From contig NZ_JAHMHI010000001.1 in the NCBI RefSeq assembly GCF_018914005.1, forward strand, positions 124,001-188,000: DNA of 64,000 bases, read 5' to 3'. Made by a program: the position numbers and the translations under genes. How positions within the stretch are numbered: position 1 is the first letter of the stretch; each line of letters opens with the position of its first letter. The DNA comes from Mycoplasma zalophi. GTDB taxonomy: Bacteria; Bacillota_I; Bacilli_A; Mycoplasmatales; Metamycoplasmataceae. Shown piece after piece: positions 1 to 10,269 of this stretch. The notes beneath the pieces are model-generated. The model did no database searches, was not told the origin of the DNA, and saw only the letters and a list, made by a program, of their open reading frames with translations.

Positions 1-34
1 GATAGATAAAGATGTTACTATAGAATGTATTTAG
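1..34 (+). pseudogene. 3' tail of an upstream LRR-repeat paralogue
   Basis: The first 34 bases read as the last ten codons and TAG stop of a gene whose end matches those of the two LRR genes that follow (…DKDVTIECI versus …DEDVTMEYI and …DKDVAIEYI). The 50-bp spacer after it is nearly identical to the spacer between the next two genes. The window therefore opens inside a tandem array of at least three paralogues. The rest of this copy lies outside the window, so it cannot be judged intact or broken. Confidence 0.75.
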
Positions 35-83
35 GCTTAGCAAGTTATAAATTAATGTAAAAATCTAGGAATAGAGGAAATTT

Positions 84-2036
84 ATGGACATATTTGAAAA
101 ATTAAATAAAAGTATCAAGGAAGATAATATTGATTTTGAAAGCATAGATAATAAAAACTATGATCAAGAAGGTGAAAATAAATCTAAAAGTTTAGGCATT
201 AAAAATAAAACAAATGAAATTCAAAACAAATTATTACAAGACAATGATTATGGTAAAAAACACAATAAAATCAAGTCATTTGAAAAAGTAGATTTTACAA
301 AAATTACTAAAATTAACTCTTATATGTTTAAAGCAAAAGCAATTCCTAGTACGCTAGTTTTACCAAAAGTTACTGAAATAGATGAAAAAGCATTTAATAA
401 AGTAAAAACACTAACTTCATTAAAAGCAGATAAATTAAAAACTATTGGTCAAGAAGCGTTTGCGTACACATCAATTGAGAAACTGGATTTACCAAAAGTT
501 GTTTCAATAGATCAAAAAGCATTTTATAATGTAAAAACACTAACATCATTGAAAGCAGATAAATTAAAAAGCATTAATGCTGAGGCATTTTATTCAACAT
601 CGATTGAAAAATTAGATTTACCAGAAGTTACAGAAATAGGATTTAAAGCATTTTGTAAAGTAAAAACACTAACTTCATTAAAAGCAGATAAATTAAAAAT
701 TATTGGTCAACGGGCATTTAAAGAAACATCAATTAAGAAATTAACTTTACCAGAAGTTACTGAAATATATGATGGAGCATTTGATGAAACATCAATTAAT
801 GAACTAAATTTACCAAAAGTTACTAAAATAGGTGGTGGAGCATTTTCAGATACATTAATTAAAAAACTAAATTTACCAGAAGTTACTGAAATAGGTGATT
901 TAGCATTTTATGAAGTAAAAACACTAAAATCATTAAAAGCAGATAAATTAAAAACCATTGGTAAAGCAGCATTTTATCAAACATCAATTGAAAAATTAGA
1001 TTTACCAGCAGTTACTAAAATATATGATGGAGCATTTAGAGCTGTAAAAACACTATTATCACTAAAAGCAGATAAATTAAAAATTATTGATGAATGAGCA
1101 TTTCAAGAAACATCAATTGAAAAATTAGATTTACCAGAAGTTACTGAAATAGGTAGTTGAGCATTTAAAGGGGTAAAAACACTAAAATCATTAAAAGCAG
1201 ATAAATTAAAAATTATTGATGAATGAGCATTTCAAGAAACATCAATTGAAAAATTAAATTTACCAGAAGTTACTGAAATAGGTAATTGAGCATTTTATGA
1301 AGTAAAAACACTAAAATCATTAAAAGCAGATAAATTAAAAATTATTAATTGATGAGCATTTGAAAGAACCTCAATTCAGAATTTAAATTTACCAGAAGTT
1401 ACTAAGATAGATATTGAAGCGTTTGATGAAGTAGAAACACTAACTTCATTAAAAGCAGATAAATTAAAAACCATTGGTGCTGGCGCATTTAAATGAACCT
1501 CAATTCAGAATTTAAATTTACCAGAAGTTACTGAAATGGATGATTGAGCATTTTATGAAGTAAAAACACTAACTTCATTAAAAGCAGATAAATTAAAAAC
1601 CATTGGTGCTGGAGCATTTAAATGAACCTCAATTCATAATTTAAATTTACCAGAAGTTACTGAAATAGGTAATTGAGCATTTTATGAAGTAAAAACACTA
1701 ACTTCATTAAAAACAGATAAATTAAAAAACATTGGTAGTGGAGCTTTTCAAGGAACCTCAATTCAGAATTTAAATTTACCAGAAGTTACTAAGATAGGTA
1801 ACGGAGCATTTAGTGCTGTAAAAACACTAAAATCATTAAAAGCAGATAAATTAAAAACCATTGGTAATGGGGCGTTTTATAAAACATCTATTAAACAATT
1901 ATATTTACCTGAAATTGAAAAAATTGGTAAATATGCATTTAAAAATTGTCCTAATCTAAAGATAGCAAAAGTAAAAAAAGGTGCAAAGATAGATAAAGAT
2001 GCATTTGATGAAGATGTTACTATGGAATATATTTAA
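84..2036 (+). CDS. LRR_5 (BspA-like) leucine-rich repeat protein, 650 aa
   Basis: The frame is open from an ATG preceded by GAGG to TAA at 2034, with several in-frame TGA (Trp) codons, the first at 1095. About 75 N-terminal residues are charged and Asn/Lys-rich; after them the protein is built almost wholly of roughly 25 LRR_5-type repeats. These alternate as a 43-residue double unit: one half carries LPEVTEIG..AF, the other VKTLTSLKADKLKTIG..AF. No signal peptide, lipobox or membrane segment is visible, which is odd for a family usually placed on the cell surface, so location and role (adhesion or protein binding is the usual guess) are open. The 129-bp repeats are nearly identical at DNA level and shared with the next gene, so repeat number could change by recombination. 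Confidence 0.85.
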
Positions 2037-2080
2037 TTAAGTTATAAATTAATATAAAAATCTAGGAATAGAGGAAATTT

Positions 2081-3133
2081 ATGGACATATTTGAAAAAAT
2101 AAATAAAAGTATCAAGGAAGATAATATTGATTTTGAAAGCATAGATAATAAAAACTATGATCAGCAAGGTGACAATAAATCTAAAAGCTTAGACATTAAA
2201 AATAAAACAAATGAAATTCAAAACAAATTATCACAAGATAATGATTATGGCGAAGAACATAATAAAATCAAGTCATTTGAAGAAGTAGATTTTACAAAAA
2301 TTACTAAAATTGAACCTTATATGTTCAAAGAAAAAATAACACCTAGTGTACTAGTTTTACCAAAAGTTACTGGGGTAGGTAAAGAAGCATTTTGTAATGC
2401 AAAAACACTAACTTCATTAAAAGCAGATAAATTAAAAACCATTGAAGGATTTGCGTTTGAAGAAACATCAATTAAGGAACTAACTTTACCAGAAGTTACT
2501 AAAATAGGTCTCGGAGCATTTAATGGGGTAAAAACACTAACTTCATTAAAAGCAGATAAATTACAAACCATTGACGCTCTAGCATTTAAAGGAACCTCAA
2601 TTCAGAATTTAAATTTACCAGAAGTTACTAAAATAGGTGAAGTAGCATTTTATGAAGTAGAAACACTAACATCATTAAAGGCAGATAAGTTGGAAATTAT
2701 TGGTAACGATGCATTTGCTAACACATCAATTAACGAACTACACTTACCAGAAGTTACTAAAATAGGTCTCGGAGCATTTAGTTGAGTAAAAACACTAAAA
2801 TCATTAAAAGCAGATAAATTAAAAATTATTGATTGATGAGCATTTACTAGAACATCAATTGAAAAATTAGATTTACCAGAAGTTACTGAAATAGGTAGTT
2901 GAGCATTTGAAGGGTTAAAAACACTAACTTCATTAAAAGCAGATAAATTAAAAACCATTGGTATAGGAGCATTTTTTAAAACATCTATTAAACAATTATA
3001 TTTACCTGGAATTGAAAAAATTGGTAAAGCTGCATTTAAAAACTGTTGTAATCTAAAAAAAGTAAGTCTAAAAAAAGGTGCAATCATAGAAAAAGATGCA
3101 TTTGATAAAGATGTTGCAATAGAATATATTTAG
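2081..3133 (+). CDS. LRR_5 (BspA-like) leucine-rich repeat protein, 350 aa paralogue
   Basis: A tandem paralogue of the 650-aa gene just upstream. The spacer with GAGG ribosome site is the same, and the first 55 codons are almost identical (MDIFEKINKSIKEDNIDFES). It then has about 12 LRR_5 repeats instead of about 25. TGA codons (first at 2783) read as Trp; stop TAG at 3131. No export signal is visible. The size difference with a shared 5' end and C-terminal cap (FKTSIKQLYLPGIEKIGK) is what unequal crossing-over between 129-bp units would produce. Function is not known beyond the repeat fold. Confidence 0.83.
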
Positions 3134-3311
3134 CTCAGGAAGTTATAAATTAATTTCAATTAAGAAACTAAATTTATCAAATGTTACTGAAAAGGTAACG
3201 GAGTATCTAGTTGAGTAAAAACACTAGCATCATTAAAAGTAGATAAATTAAAAACAATAAGAACTACAACATTCATTAAAACAATTATATTTACCTGGAA
3301 TTGAAAAATCG
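3134..3311 (+). pseudogene. Decayed LRR repeat fragment
   Basis: Past the stop of the 350-aa gene the sequence still matches the repeat consensus in pieces (KKLNLSNVTE, KTLASLKVDKLKTI, KQLYLPGIEK), but with frame breaks and deletions. It is the eroded end of another family member or of a longer version of the previous gene. From about 3312 to 3541 I see only AT-rich sequence without a gene. Confidence 0.7.
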
Positions 3312-3541
3312 ATAAATTTAATACCCATATGGTAAGTAATATGGTATAAATTATATATATAATATTAATAAGTGTTTTTGTAACCTCTCATACAAAATGT
3401 CCTTATTTTCTAATTTATAATTTAATTTTAAAATACATTAATTATTTATTAACAAGACAAAAAATCATAATAAAAAACGTTTATATTCATAAACGCAACA
3501 TTTTAGTATTAAGTTTTCATTTATTGAACTTATTTTTAAAT

Positions 3542-4797
3542 CTAAAATTTGTTTCCTAGAAGAAACTTATTTAATTGCAAAAATAACTTGTGAATTTGTA
3601 AAAGTTCACTAAAAATGCTTTCTATTAGCGGAATTACTTCTGCTGGATTTTTATATTCATTATTTAGAAGTTTTTGAATTTTTATAATATTGTCACTAGT
3701 GAATTTTGCATTTATATAATATAAATATGCTAAATGTCGTATATTAATATCAGTTTGATCAAATCCTTTTATAATTAATCATATTTAAATCGAAGTTAAT
3801 TGTTCACCTACTGGTGTTCTTGCTTCATAAATTTTATTGTTTGTTACAAAACAAAGTTTTCCATCAGAATCTTCTGCTAGTTCTATTTATCATTTATCAT
3901 GCACATAAACTCTGTTTCCTTTTTCATCAAATGGTGCTAGAAACTGGTTTTGATACTTAACAACACCTTTTATTATTTTTCTTTTGATTTTTAAAATCAT
4001 TTTATTTTTTAATTTAGTTTCATCATATTTTCTAAATACATTAAGTTTTTTATTTTCAGTTTTATTGAATTTATTGTTATAAAATTCAGTAATTTTATCA
4101 ATATTATTGTTTATATAACCTCAATTTATTTAATGTTATTGTTAAAGAAAAAAAGCGGAAAATTTATTTGTACAATTAAAAAAGATCTTTTACTGTGGTT
4201 TAAGAGTTGGATTTAAAGAACAAGCTAAATTAATATCTTTTTTTCAAATAAAGCTTTTGCAAATCTAGTTTCATATCCGTATCCATTGTGTATTGTTGTT
4301 TTTTTTATCTGAATAAATATTTTCAGGTAAGCAATATTTTTAAATATAATTCCCTTAATTTTTGGTAACCTAAATTTGTTTGTTTTTTTGAAACATATAA
4401 TGCAAGTAATTTACCGGTGCTTGCCTGAACTGCATAATATAAATAAATTTCCGAATCTGTATTATCTTCATTTTAAAGAGTTTTAGTGATAATTTTTTGT
4501 GAATTGTTGTTTTCAAAATTTCATTAACTCTTTGTTAATGTCAATAAAATCTTAATCATTATATTTTTGTACATTTTTGTTATATTTATTTCTATGATCT
4601 ATTTTGTATTTTAAATCATTTCCTAAACTAAGAATTATGATTTTTTGTCGTATTTTTTTTATTGTTCCTATTGAACATTCTAATTTATTTGCTAAATGGT
4701 TTTTAATTTATTTAAAATTGTTATTAATGTAATTATTAGAAAACTTTTTTGTTTTATATAAAGTTGAATCTTTATTTTTTAGATAAATAGTACTCAT
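3542..4797 (-). pseudogene. Degenerate DDE transposase, IS1202/ISNCY-like
   Basis: Read on the minus strand from an ATG at 4797 (MSTIYLKNKDSTLYK), the sequence gives a helix-turn-helix-like start (ANKLECSIGTIKKIRQK). It then gives the catalytic-core signature of this transposase group (YYAVQASTGKLLALYVSKKQ, then a GYQKLREL segment), and a C-terminal beta-rich end (KYQNQFLAPFDEKGNRVYVH) like that of the element at 8.4 kb. Many stops and frameshifts interrupt it, so it is dead. A GGACAAA motif occurs on both sides of the start, but complete terminal repeats could not be delimited. Confidence 0.6.
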
Positions 4798-4839
4798 TTT
4801 TGTCCTTTACAATATTGAATTTTACAGGACAAATTGAAT

Positions 4840-4965
4840 GAGAATATATTAGAAACAATTTGAATTACAATAGACACAAATTTAGAGTGAAAAACACCAC
4901 AGCAATATGCTATGGTGTTAACGAATTAAAAGATGTTAATATTTGTTCTGTGTGTTTAAAGTAGC
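4840..4965 (+). mobile_element. Right-end remnant of the IS3/IS150-like element
   Basis: The stretch matches the last ~120 bp of the IS elements at 6.3 and 12.6 kb: the transposase C-terminus, then AAAAACACCACAGCAATATG with its inverted partner (a strong hairpin at 4893-4920), then the eroded right terminal repeat GATGTTAATATTTGTTCTG. The body and left end are missing. It lies immediately downstream of the AlbA_2 pseudogene, which the same family of element also truncates at its other end. Confidence 0.65.
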
Positions 4966-5018
4966 ATTATTATTAACGCATTATTATTAATCATATAGTT
5001 AATTTGTCTTTGAGTTGT

Positions 5019-6262
5019 TTAATTATTTTTTATTTTTCAGTAACCATTCTTTGAACTTCCTATATATTCTAATTTATCTTCTTCTTTTAGCTTTAAAATA
5101 TCTCTTTCAATTGTTGATTTTGATACACGCAGAATATCTTGAAGGTCACTTCTTGTTATGTTTTTATTTTCTTTGATTAGTTCTAAAATTTTCTCTATTC
5201 GTTTTTGATTATTCAATTTCAAACTTTGGGCTTCATTTTGGGCTTCATAGTTTCTATTAAATAGAGTTACAATAACACCGTTGTTAGAAATATAATATTC
5301 GGGTTGTTTTGAAAAATCAGTATAGTCTTCAAATATTCTTCTTACACCTGACGCATAGTTTTCAATAACATCGATTTTATCTAATGTATTAACAATTATC
5401 TTATTCCTTTTAGCCACCATACCCACTTTAATATTTTCAAGTGTTAAACCATCTGGCAAACTACCTGGGGAGAAAATTTGAACTTTGTCATCATAAAATT
5501 CAATTTTTACATCACCACTTAATGTATAATCTCGATGACAATAACAATTTACGATAGCTTCTCTTAATGCTCTCTTAGGTATATCTAAAAATTCATCTCG
5601 TTCAGGTATTCCTGAAATGGTAATTCTTTTTCTATTGGATAAACTAGAAAAATACAGTACTTCATCTAATTGTTTCAGTATTGAGCCTGTAAATTCTTTT
5701 TTATCAAGAAACACGCTAACATTCACTCCTTGAAATACTGCAAATTTACTAATTGTTGGATTTTGATCACTCAGTAGTAAAGCTGCATTATTATATTTTC
5801 CATCTTTGTCTAATAAAGATAAAGCATATTTATCAAATTTAACTTTTTTATCTCTGAACCTCTTTTCTAAGTACTCAAAGTTAAATCATCTCTTTCAATT
5901 TTGATAGATTCAAAATCATTTGAACTATGTTGTCTTATCATTCTTTGAAATTCATCATCACTAGCGACTCTTTTTGTGCTTCCAACTCTAATGAAAACAC
6001 CTTTAGAGTTGAATCCTTCTCCATCTTTATAATAATATGGTTTGTTTTTTCCTTCTAATATTTTTATTTTAAAAGGTTCTTCATTTGGAAAAATATGAAT
6101 TAGATTTGTCACATCACCACTAAAAGCATTCACTACCCAATTAGATAAAATTTGTTCTCATTCTCGCTTTTTACTCTGTATCAGGTTGCTGTCAATTATA
6201 CCCTCATCATTAACACCTAAATGAATTTCTCCACCTTTTGTATTTAAAAAAGATACTATTTC
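5019..6262 (-). pseudogene. AlbA_2/Schlafen-type regulator, truncated and frameshifted
   Basis: The minus-strand protein has an AlbA_2-type nucleic-acid/nucleotide-binding N-terminal half (SFLNTKGGEIHLGVNDEG). It continues into an HATPase_c_4-like segment (REAIVNCYCHRDY…GDVKIEFYDDKVQIFSPG) and a C-terminal winged helix (ITRSDLQDILRVSKSTIERD), ending at TAA 5019. This is the architecture of predicted ATP-binding transcriptional regulators linked to mobile DNA and defence. The 5' end is cut off by the IS3-like element starting at 6263, and one frameshift lies near 5880 (…IERDDL, then EYLEKRFRDKK). It is therefore a broken gene. Confidence 0.75.
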
Positions 6263-6363
6263 TAAAGATGGACAAAAAAAATTAACATTTTGCGAAAATG
6301 TTAATTTTTTTATAAACTGTTTAAAATCTGTATTCTCAAAGGTATGTATAGTAAGGAGATGAA

Positions 6364-6714
6364 ATGTCAAGACATTTAAATATTGATGAATGGGATTTAG
6401 TATTTGATGCTTATCAGCAAAACGGAATGATTGGAGCATTAAGAAAAATGCATGTAATTTCACCAAAAACTAAATTTGCGAAAAGAGAAAATTTATCAGA
6501 AAGAATTAAAAAAGCAATTAAATATTATAATTTAGGAATGAAAGAAAAATTGTTAACAAAAAAAGGTGTAGATAGAAAACCTAGTTCTGGAAGACCAAAA
6601 AAAGAACCTGATTTTGATTGAGAAATTTTTGATAGAAATGATTTAATTGAAATAGCAAAAAGATATTATGAAATAACAAATCAAAAACCCGAAAAGAAAA
6701 AAACTAAAATCTAA
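6364..6714 (+). pseudogene. IS3-family OrfA (helix-turn-helix), frameshifted end
   Basis: ATG with an AAGGAG site; MSRHLNIDEWDLVFDAYQ…RIKKAIKYYNLGM is the N-terminal DNA-binding protein of IS150-type elements. The sister copy shows that the frame should go on with KKEAANLKIKSVKL, but here a small deletion near 6700 sends it into TAA at 6712. In an intact element OrfA and OrfB are joined by programmed frameshifting. Confidence 0.7.
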
Positions 6715-6759
6715 ATATTAAATCAGTTAAATTAGCATTATTTTTTAGCACTAGCATCA

Positions 6760-7460
6760 AACTATTTCAAAAAGCAAAAATAAATAGGAAAAAGTTATTC
6801 ATAATTTTAAAATTATAATTGAATAGTTTAAAGCAAATAAGGCTAGACTTATAAAAAACTTAGTATATACATTTATATAAAATATTAGATACATAAATGA
6901 TTGTACACTGGGAAGATATTTAAAGTATTTAAAACTTCAGTGTAAAGTAAGACAAAGAGAAAAACCAGAAATTAATATACAAAATGTGTAATCAATTAAT
7001 ATCGTTCAAAACGATTACAATGATAAATATAGCAGAAATATTTATTCAACTAATGTTTTAGGTGTAAATAATAGTAATGCTTATCTATTAACAATAATTA
7101 GTCGTAAAAGCAAAAAAATATAGGATATAGATTAAATAAATTAAATGATTAAATTTTGTTTTAGAAAATATTAAAGACATTGGAAAAGACAATTGCAACA
7201 ATTTTATAATTCATTCTGATCGTGGTTTTTGATAACAAATTATGAATATATTGCTGAAATCATTAGATTAGTGGGAAAGTATCACTGTCAAGAATAAAAA
7301 ATTCATTAGAGAATAGATAAATAGAATATTGGTTTAGAATAATTAAAACTGAACTATTAAACAATTTATATTATACAAAAATCACGTTTAATGAATTAAA
7401 TTAAAAAAAATAATGATTATGTTTTTTGATACAACAATGATTAAATATAATCAAATTTAG
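6760..7460 (+). pseudogene. IS3-family OrfB transposase remnant (rve core)
   Basis: Scattered segments match the DDE integrase core seen better at 13.4 kb (DNCNNFIIHSDRG, YEYIAEIIRL, ENRXIEYWF), separated by frameshifts and stops. It ends with TAG at 7458, just before the terminal hairpin. Not functional. Confidence 0.65.
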
Positions 7461-7516
7461 GTTGAAAAACACCACGGCAATATGCTATGGTGTTAGTTAA
7501 TTAAAGAGTGTTTTTT

Positions 7517-8299
7517 TTAATTATTTAAAATATTTGTTTTAAAATTTTCAAATAATGGATGTATTTCTCAATAAGTATTTAAATTTTTGAAATCATTTAT
7601 AAATAAAGTATTAATTTGATTAAATTTAATTACATGTTCTAAGATTTTAATTGCTAATTCATAAACAATTTTGTCATTAAAAATCACTTCTGATTCATCA
7701 TTTTTAGCAATTTTAATACTTGCTTTAGAGTCTTGTAATAATTTTGTATTCCATTTGCATAAAGTATTTTCGTTTTAGATTAAATTATTTTGATAAATTT
7801 TAATTAAAGTTTCATCTATTTCTGAAATTGGATAGTATTTTAAAATTTCTAGCATTTTTTTAAAACTTGACATTGTTGTAAATAAAATCCCTAAAATTTC
7901 TGCTTTAAAATTAGATTTAGTATTATTTATGATTTTAATTTTAAGATTTTTATTTCAAGAAGTATCATAATAATCATTTTTAAGTAAATTATTGATTTCT
8001 AAAATTTTAAAATCAATCTCTTTTAATTTAAAAAATTTTTTAGATTGAAAAATTAAATCATTTTTTCAGTTAATTAATTCTTCATCAAAATAACTAATAT
8101 AAAAATAATTAACTTCATCTTTTAAATAAAAATTATTAATGATTTTAAAAATATCTTCTTTAAATTGTTTTGAACATTTAATTTTATTAGTTTTAAATGC
8201 TAAAAACAATTCATTTAATTGTTCTAAAATGAATTCTTTAGAAGTTTTATTTACAAACTCTTGGTAAGTTAAATTCTTATTTTCAAACACATCTACCAT
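7517..8299 (-). pseudogene. Hypothetical 260-codon gene with one in-frame stop
   Basis: A minus-strand frame runs from ATG 8299 (MVDVFENKNLTYQEFVNKTS) to TAA 7517 with Trp-TGA codons. It is interrupted by a single TAA at 7775-7777, after codon 174. The remaining 85 codons keep the same Lys/Asn/Ile-rich composition in the same frame, so one nonsense change (or sequencing error) is the simplest reading. No domain, signal peptide or membrane helix recognised. Lies between the two IS families. Confidence 0.55.
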
Positions 8300-8338
8300 C
8301 CTTTAAACTACATTATATAACAAAATTTTTTTAAAAAC

Positions 8339-9810
8339 AATTAAAAAACAAAAGTTCCTAAGGTAAATAAAAAAACAAAAATTCCAATTTCTAATAAAGT
8401 ATTAACGTAATGAAAAAAAGTAATTACGAAATCAACAAAAAATATCAATTGGAATATATAAAAAATAATCCAAAAGTAACAGCCAGAACATTGTTGCTGA
8501 CATAACATTTCAACAAAAACAATTTATAAACTTAGAAAACAATTAACAAATGAAAGTCAAATAATAATTACGCATAAGAATTTAAAAAATCAGCATTCAA
8601 AAAAATTAGCATTAGTCAAATTGATTGAATAATTGAACACTATTACTCTATATTAACTGAAATATACAAGGATAAATATTTAGATTTTTATTTAAACTTA
8701 AGATATTTTTATCAGTACGAAATACCTGAAGATCTTAAGAAAAATATGACTTATGCTAGTATGATCAAAAACCTAAAAGCGCGCGGATTTTACACATATG
8801 GTATGAGTAAAAACGGAAGAAAAGAAGCACGCAAAAATTTAGCAAATTTATCTAAAAAAGATGAATCAAAAACAATCATGTTTATCAATAAAATTTCAAA
8901 AGAACTCGATAAAAATATTGCTTTTGTTTCAAGAAAAAATAAAGGTTCTTATTTAAATTTTGGAGAGATAGTTGAAATTGATGCAACCGAACATTGATGA
9001 AATTGCAATAGTAAGTTTAATATATATGTTGCTGTTGACCGAGCGACAGGAATTATATTAGCTTTACATGCAGAAAAAGAAGAAACAAATCAAGGGTACA
9101 TGATTTTGCTTGAAGATTTATTTTCAAAATGAGGTTTTCCAGTCTTAATAAGAACTAATAAAAGAAGAACTTTTTATGGAAATGAAGCAAAAAACACACC
9201 TTTGTAGAAGAACATGAGTAAAAAGAAGATAAAAGTGGAATCTTCAAGTGTTGCTATATTTAAACCTCTAGTTGAAAGAACCAATGACTCAATTCAACGA
9301 TTTTTCCCTATTCATTTTAAAAATTTAGGTATTAAAACAGCGGCAGATTTTAACAAAAATAAAGAAGTTTTAATCAATGACTTTCATCAATGAAACAATA
9401 AATTTTATGCCCATAAGCAAAACATTTTCAGAACATGTGACACTTCCAAAAATGAACATAAGGTTTATCTGGAAATTAAAAGAAAAGCTTATGCTTCAAC
9501 ATTTCAGTATCAAAACCAGTATTATGTTGCAGTGAACGAAAAAGGACAAAAATTAAAGATCTGACCTGATGATGATGCACGAATAATGATAGATAGTAAA
9601 GGCGAAATCAAAATAAGTATCAACAACATTATCTTTAGTACTTTAATTCTAAAAGGTGATGAATTAAATGATTTTCAAAAATTTTGTTTGCAATACAAAA
9701 TATCATCAACTGAGATCTTTTCCAAACCTATGTATAAACTTTTTAAAAACAGCAGAATATTTGCAAATAATCTATATAACGTTATACATAAATTAGAAGA
9801 AAAAATATAA
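8339..9810 (+). mobile_element. IS1202/ISNCY-like insertion element, fullest copy
   Basis: The left end carries two copies of the family terminal motif (AAAAAACAAAAGTTCC and AAAAAACAAAAATTCC, 22 bp apart) also seen at 11.8 kb and 18.0 kb, followed by the single long transposase frame. I could not find the matching right terminal repeat after the transposase stop at 9810, so that end is provisional. Confidence 0.6.
8410..9810 (+). pseudogene. IS1202-like DDE transposase, inactivated
   Basis: The frame starts MKKSNYEINKKYQLEYIK with an N-terminal helix-turn-helix (STKTIYKLRKQL). It continues into the catalytic domain: EIDATEHWW (first Asp), a DRATGIILALHAEKEETNQG segment, and PLVERTNDSIQ (Glu). 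The second catalytic position, usually IRTDKRRTFYG, reads IRTNKRRTFYG, so Asp is replaced by Asn. There is also a frameshift near 8508 and an in-frame TAG near 9205. The C-terminal beta domain (YQNQYYVAVNEKGQKLKIW) is intact. Overall it is a dead transposase. Confidence 0.72.
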
Positions 9811-9992
9811 TTTGAATCCGCTAATGCAACACACTTACGAAGTGAGCATTGAAATTTATAAGGAAATGCAAAAAATTTTCGAAGAAATAAAAAGAATGGT
9901 TTCATTTAATTACCATTCTTAATTGTTTTTGTAATAATGGGCTGAATTAAAAGGAGTCAACCCAATTAATCATATCAAATATATTAACCAAA

Positions 9993-10021
9993 TAAAAAAC
10001 AACATAACAATGATGTTATGT
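9993..10021 (-). terminator. Intrinsic terminator of the small RNA
   Basis: The minus strand reads ACATAACA, a 4-nt loop, then TGTTATGT followed by TGTTTTTT: an 8-bp perfect stem plus U-run. A diverged copy of the same sequence lies at 10164-10189. Confidence 0.65.
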
Positions 10022-10121
10022 CTGAAAAGCATATTTTTTCACGTATTATTTCGTCCTCAATATATTCCACTTCTAAGTATCTAAACGGAAAATCCCCTTA
10101 GCGTTACAAATATATCACTGC
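9993..10121 (-). ncRNA. Candidate stand-alone small RNA, about 130 nt
   Basis: On the minus strand a promoter (TTGTAA, 17-bp spacer, TATAAT) is followed by about 130 nt without a credible gene, ending in a clear intrinsic terminator. The transcript folds: GAUAUAUU near the start can pair with AAUAUAUU about 55 nt on, enclosing CUAAG/CUUAG. Its GC content is above its surroundings. An 18-codon ORF (MMLQWYICNAKG…) overlaps the 5' end but has no ribosome site. I do not recognise the RNA class. Confidence 0.45.
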
Positions 10122-10127
10122 AACATC

Positions 10128-10156
10128 ATTATACACCCAAGTCTTAATTTTTACAA
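10128..10156 (-). promoter_or_regulatory. Promoter of the small RNA
   Basis: Minus strand: -35 TTGTAA (10156-10151), 17-bp spacer, consensus -10 TATAAT (10133-10128). This is among the best sigma-A-type promoters in the accessory region, and no protein gene follows it. Confidence 0.5.
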
Positions 10157-10163
10157 ACAAAAT

Positions 10164-10189
10164 AAAAAAGCGACATAACAAAGTGTGTC
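10164..10189 (-). terminator. Terminator of the 243-aa gene
   Basis: On the minus strand GACACACTTTGTTATGTC forms an imperfect stem followed by GCTTTTTT. It lies 80 nt after the stop of the 10270-11001 gene and resembles the terminator at 9993-10021 in sequence. Confidence 0.45.
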
Positions 10190-10269
10190 TGAACAAAATT
10201 TTTCTCCTGTTTAAATTTTGTGTTTGTTTTTGTAATTTAAAAAATGAAATAGTATTTTTTATTTAATTT

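Larger units (their letters stand above)
6263..7510 (+). mobile_element. IS3-family (IS150-like) element, degenerate copy
   Basis: The left terminal repeat TAAAGATGGACAAAAAAAAT starts at 6263, and an AACATTTTGCGAAAATGTT hairpin follows. An AAGGAG site precedes orfA, then comes an orfB region with rve-type core, and a hairpin (7470-7494) ends the element as in its sister at 12.6 kb. The right repeat is eroded, so the end near 7510 is approximate. It sits in the 5' part of the AlbA_2 gene. Both transposase frames are damaged. Confidence 0.75.

Noticed and set aside
2317-3087. Minus-strand frames with repeated VFNLSAFNEVSVF
   Set aside because: They are the complement of the LRR repeats; the periodicity comes from the plus-strand gene.
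6158-6466. A 102-codon minus-strand frame spanning the IS junction
   Set aside because: Its first 60 codons are complement of the IS left end; only the last part belongs to the AlbA_2 gene, so it is a fusion by insertion and not a gene.
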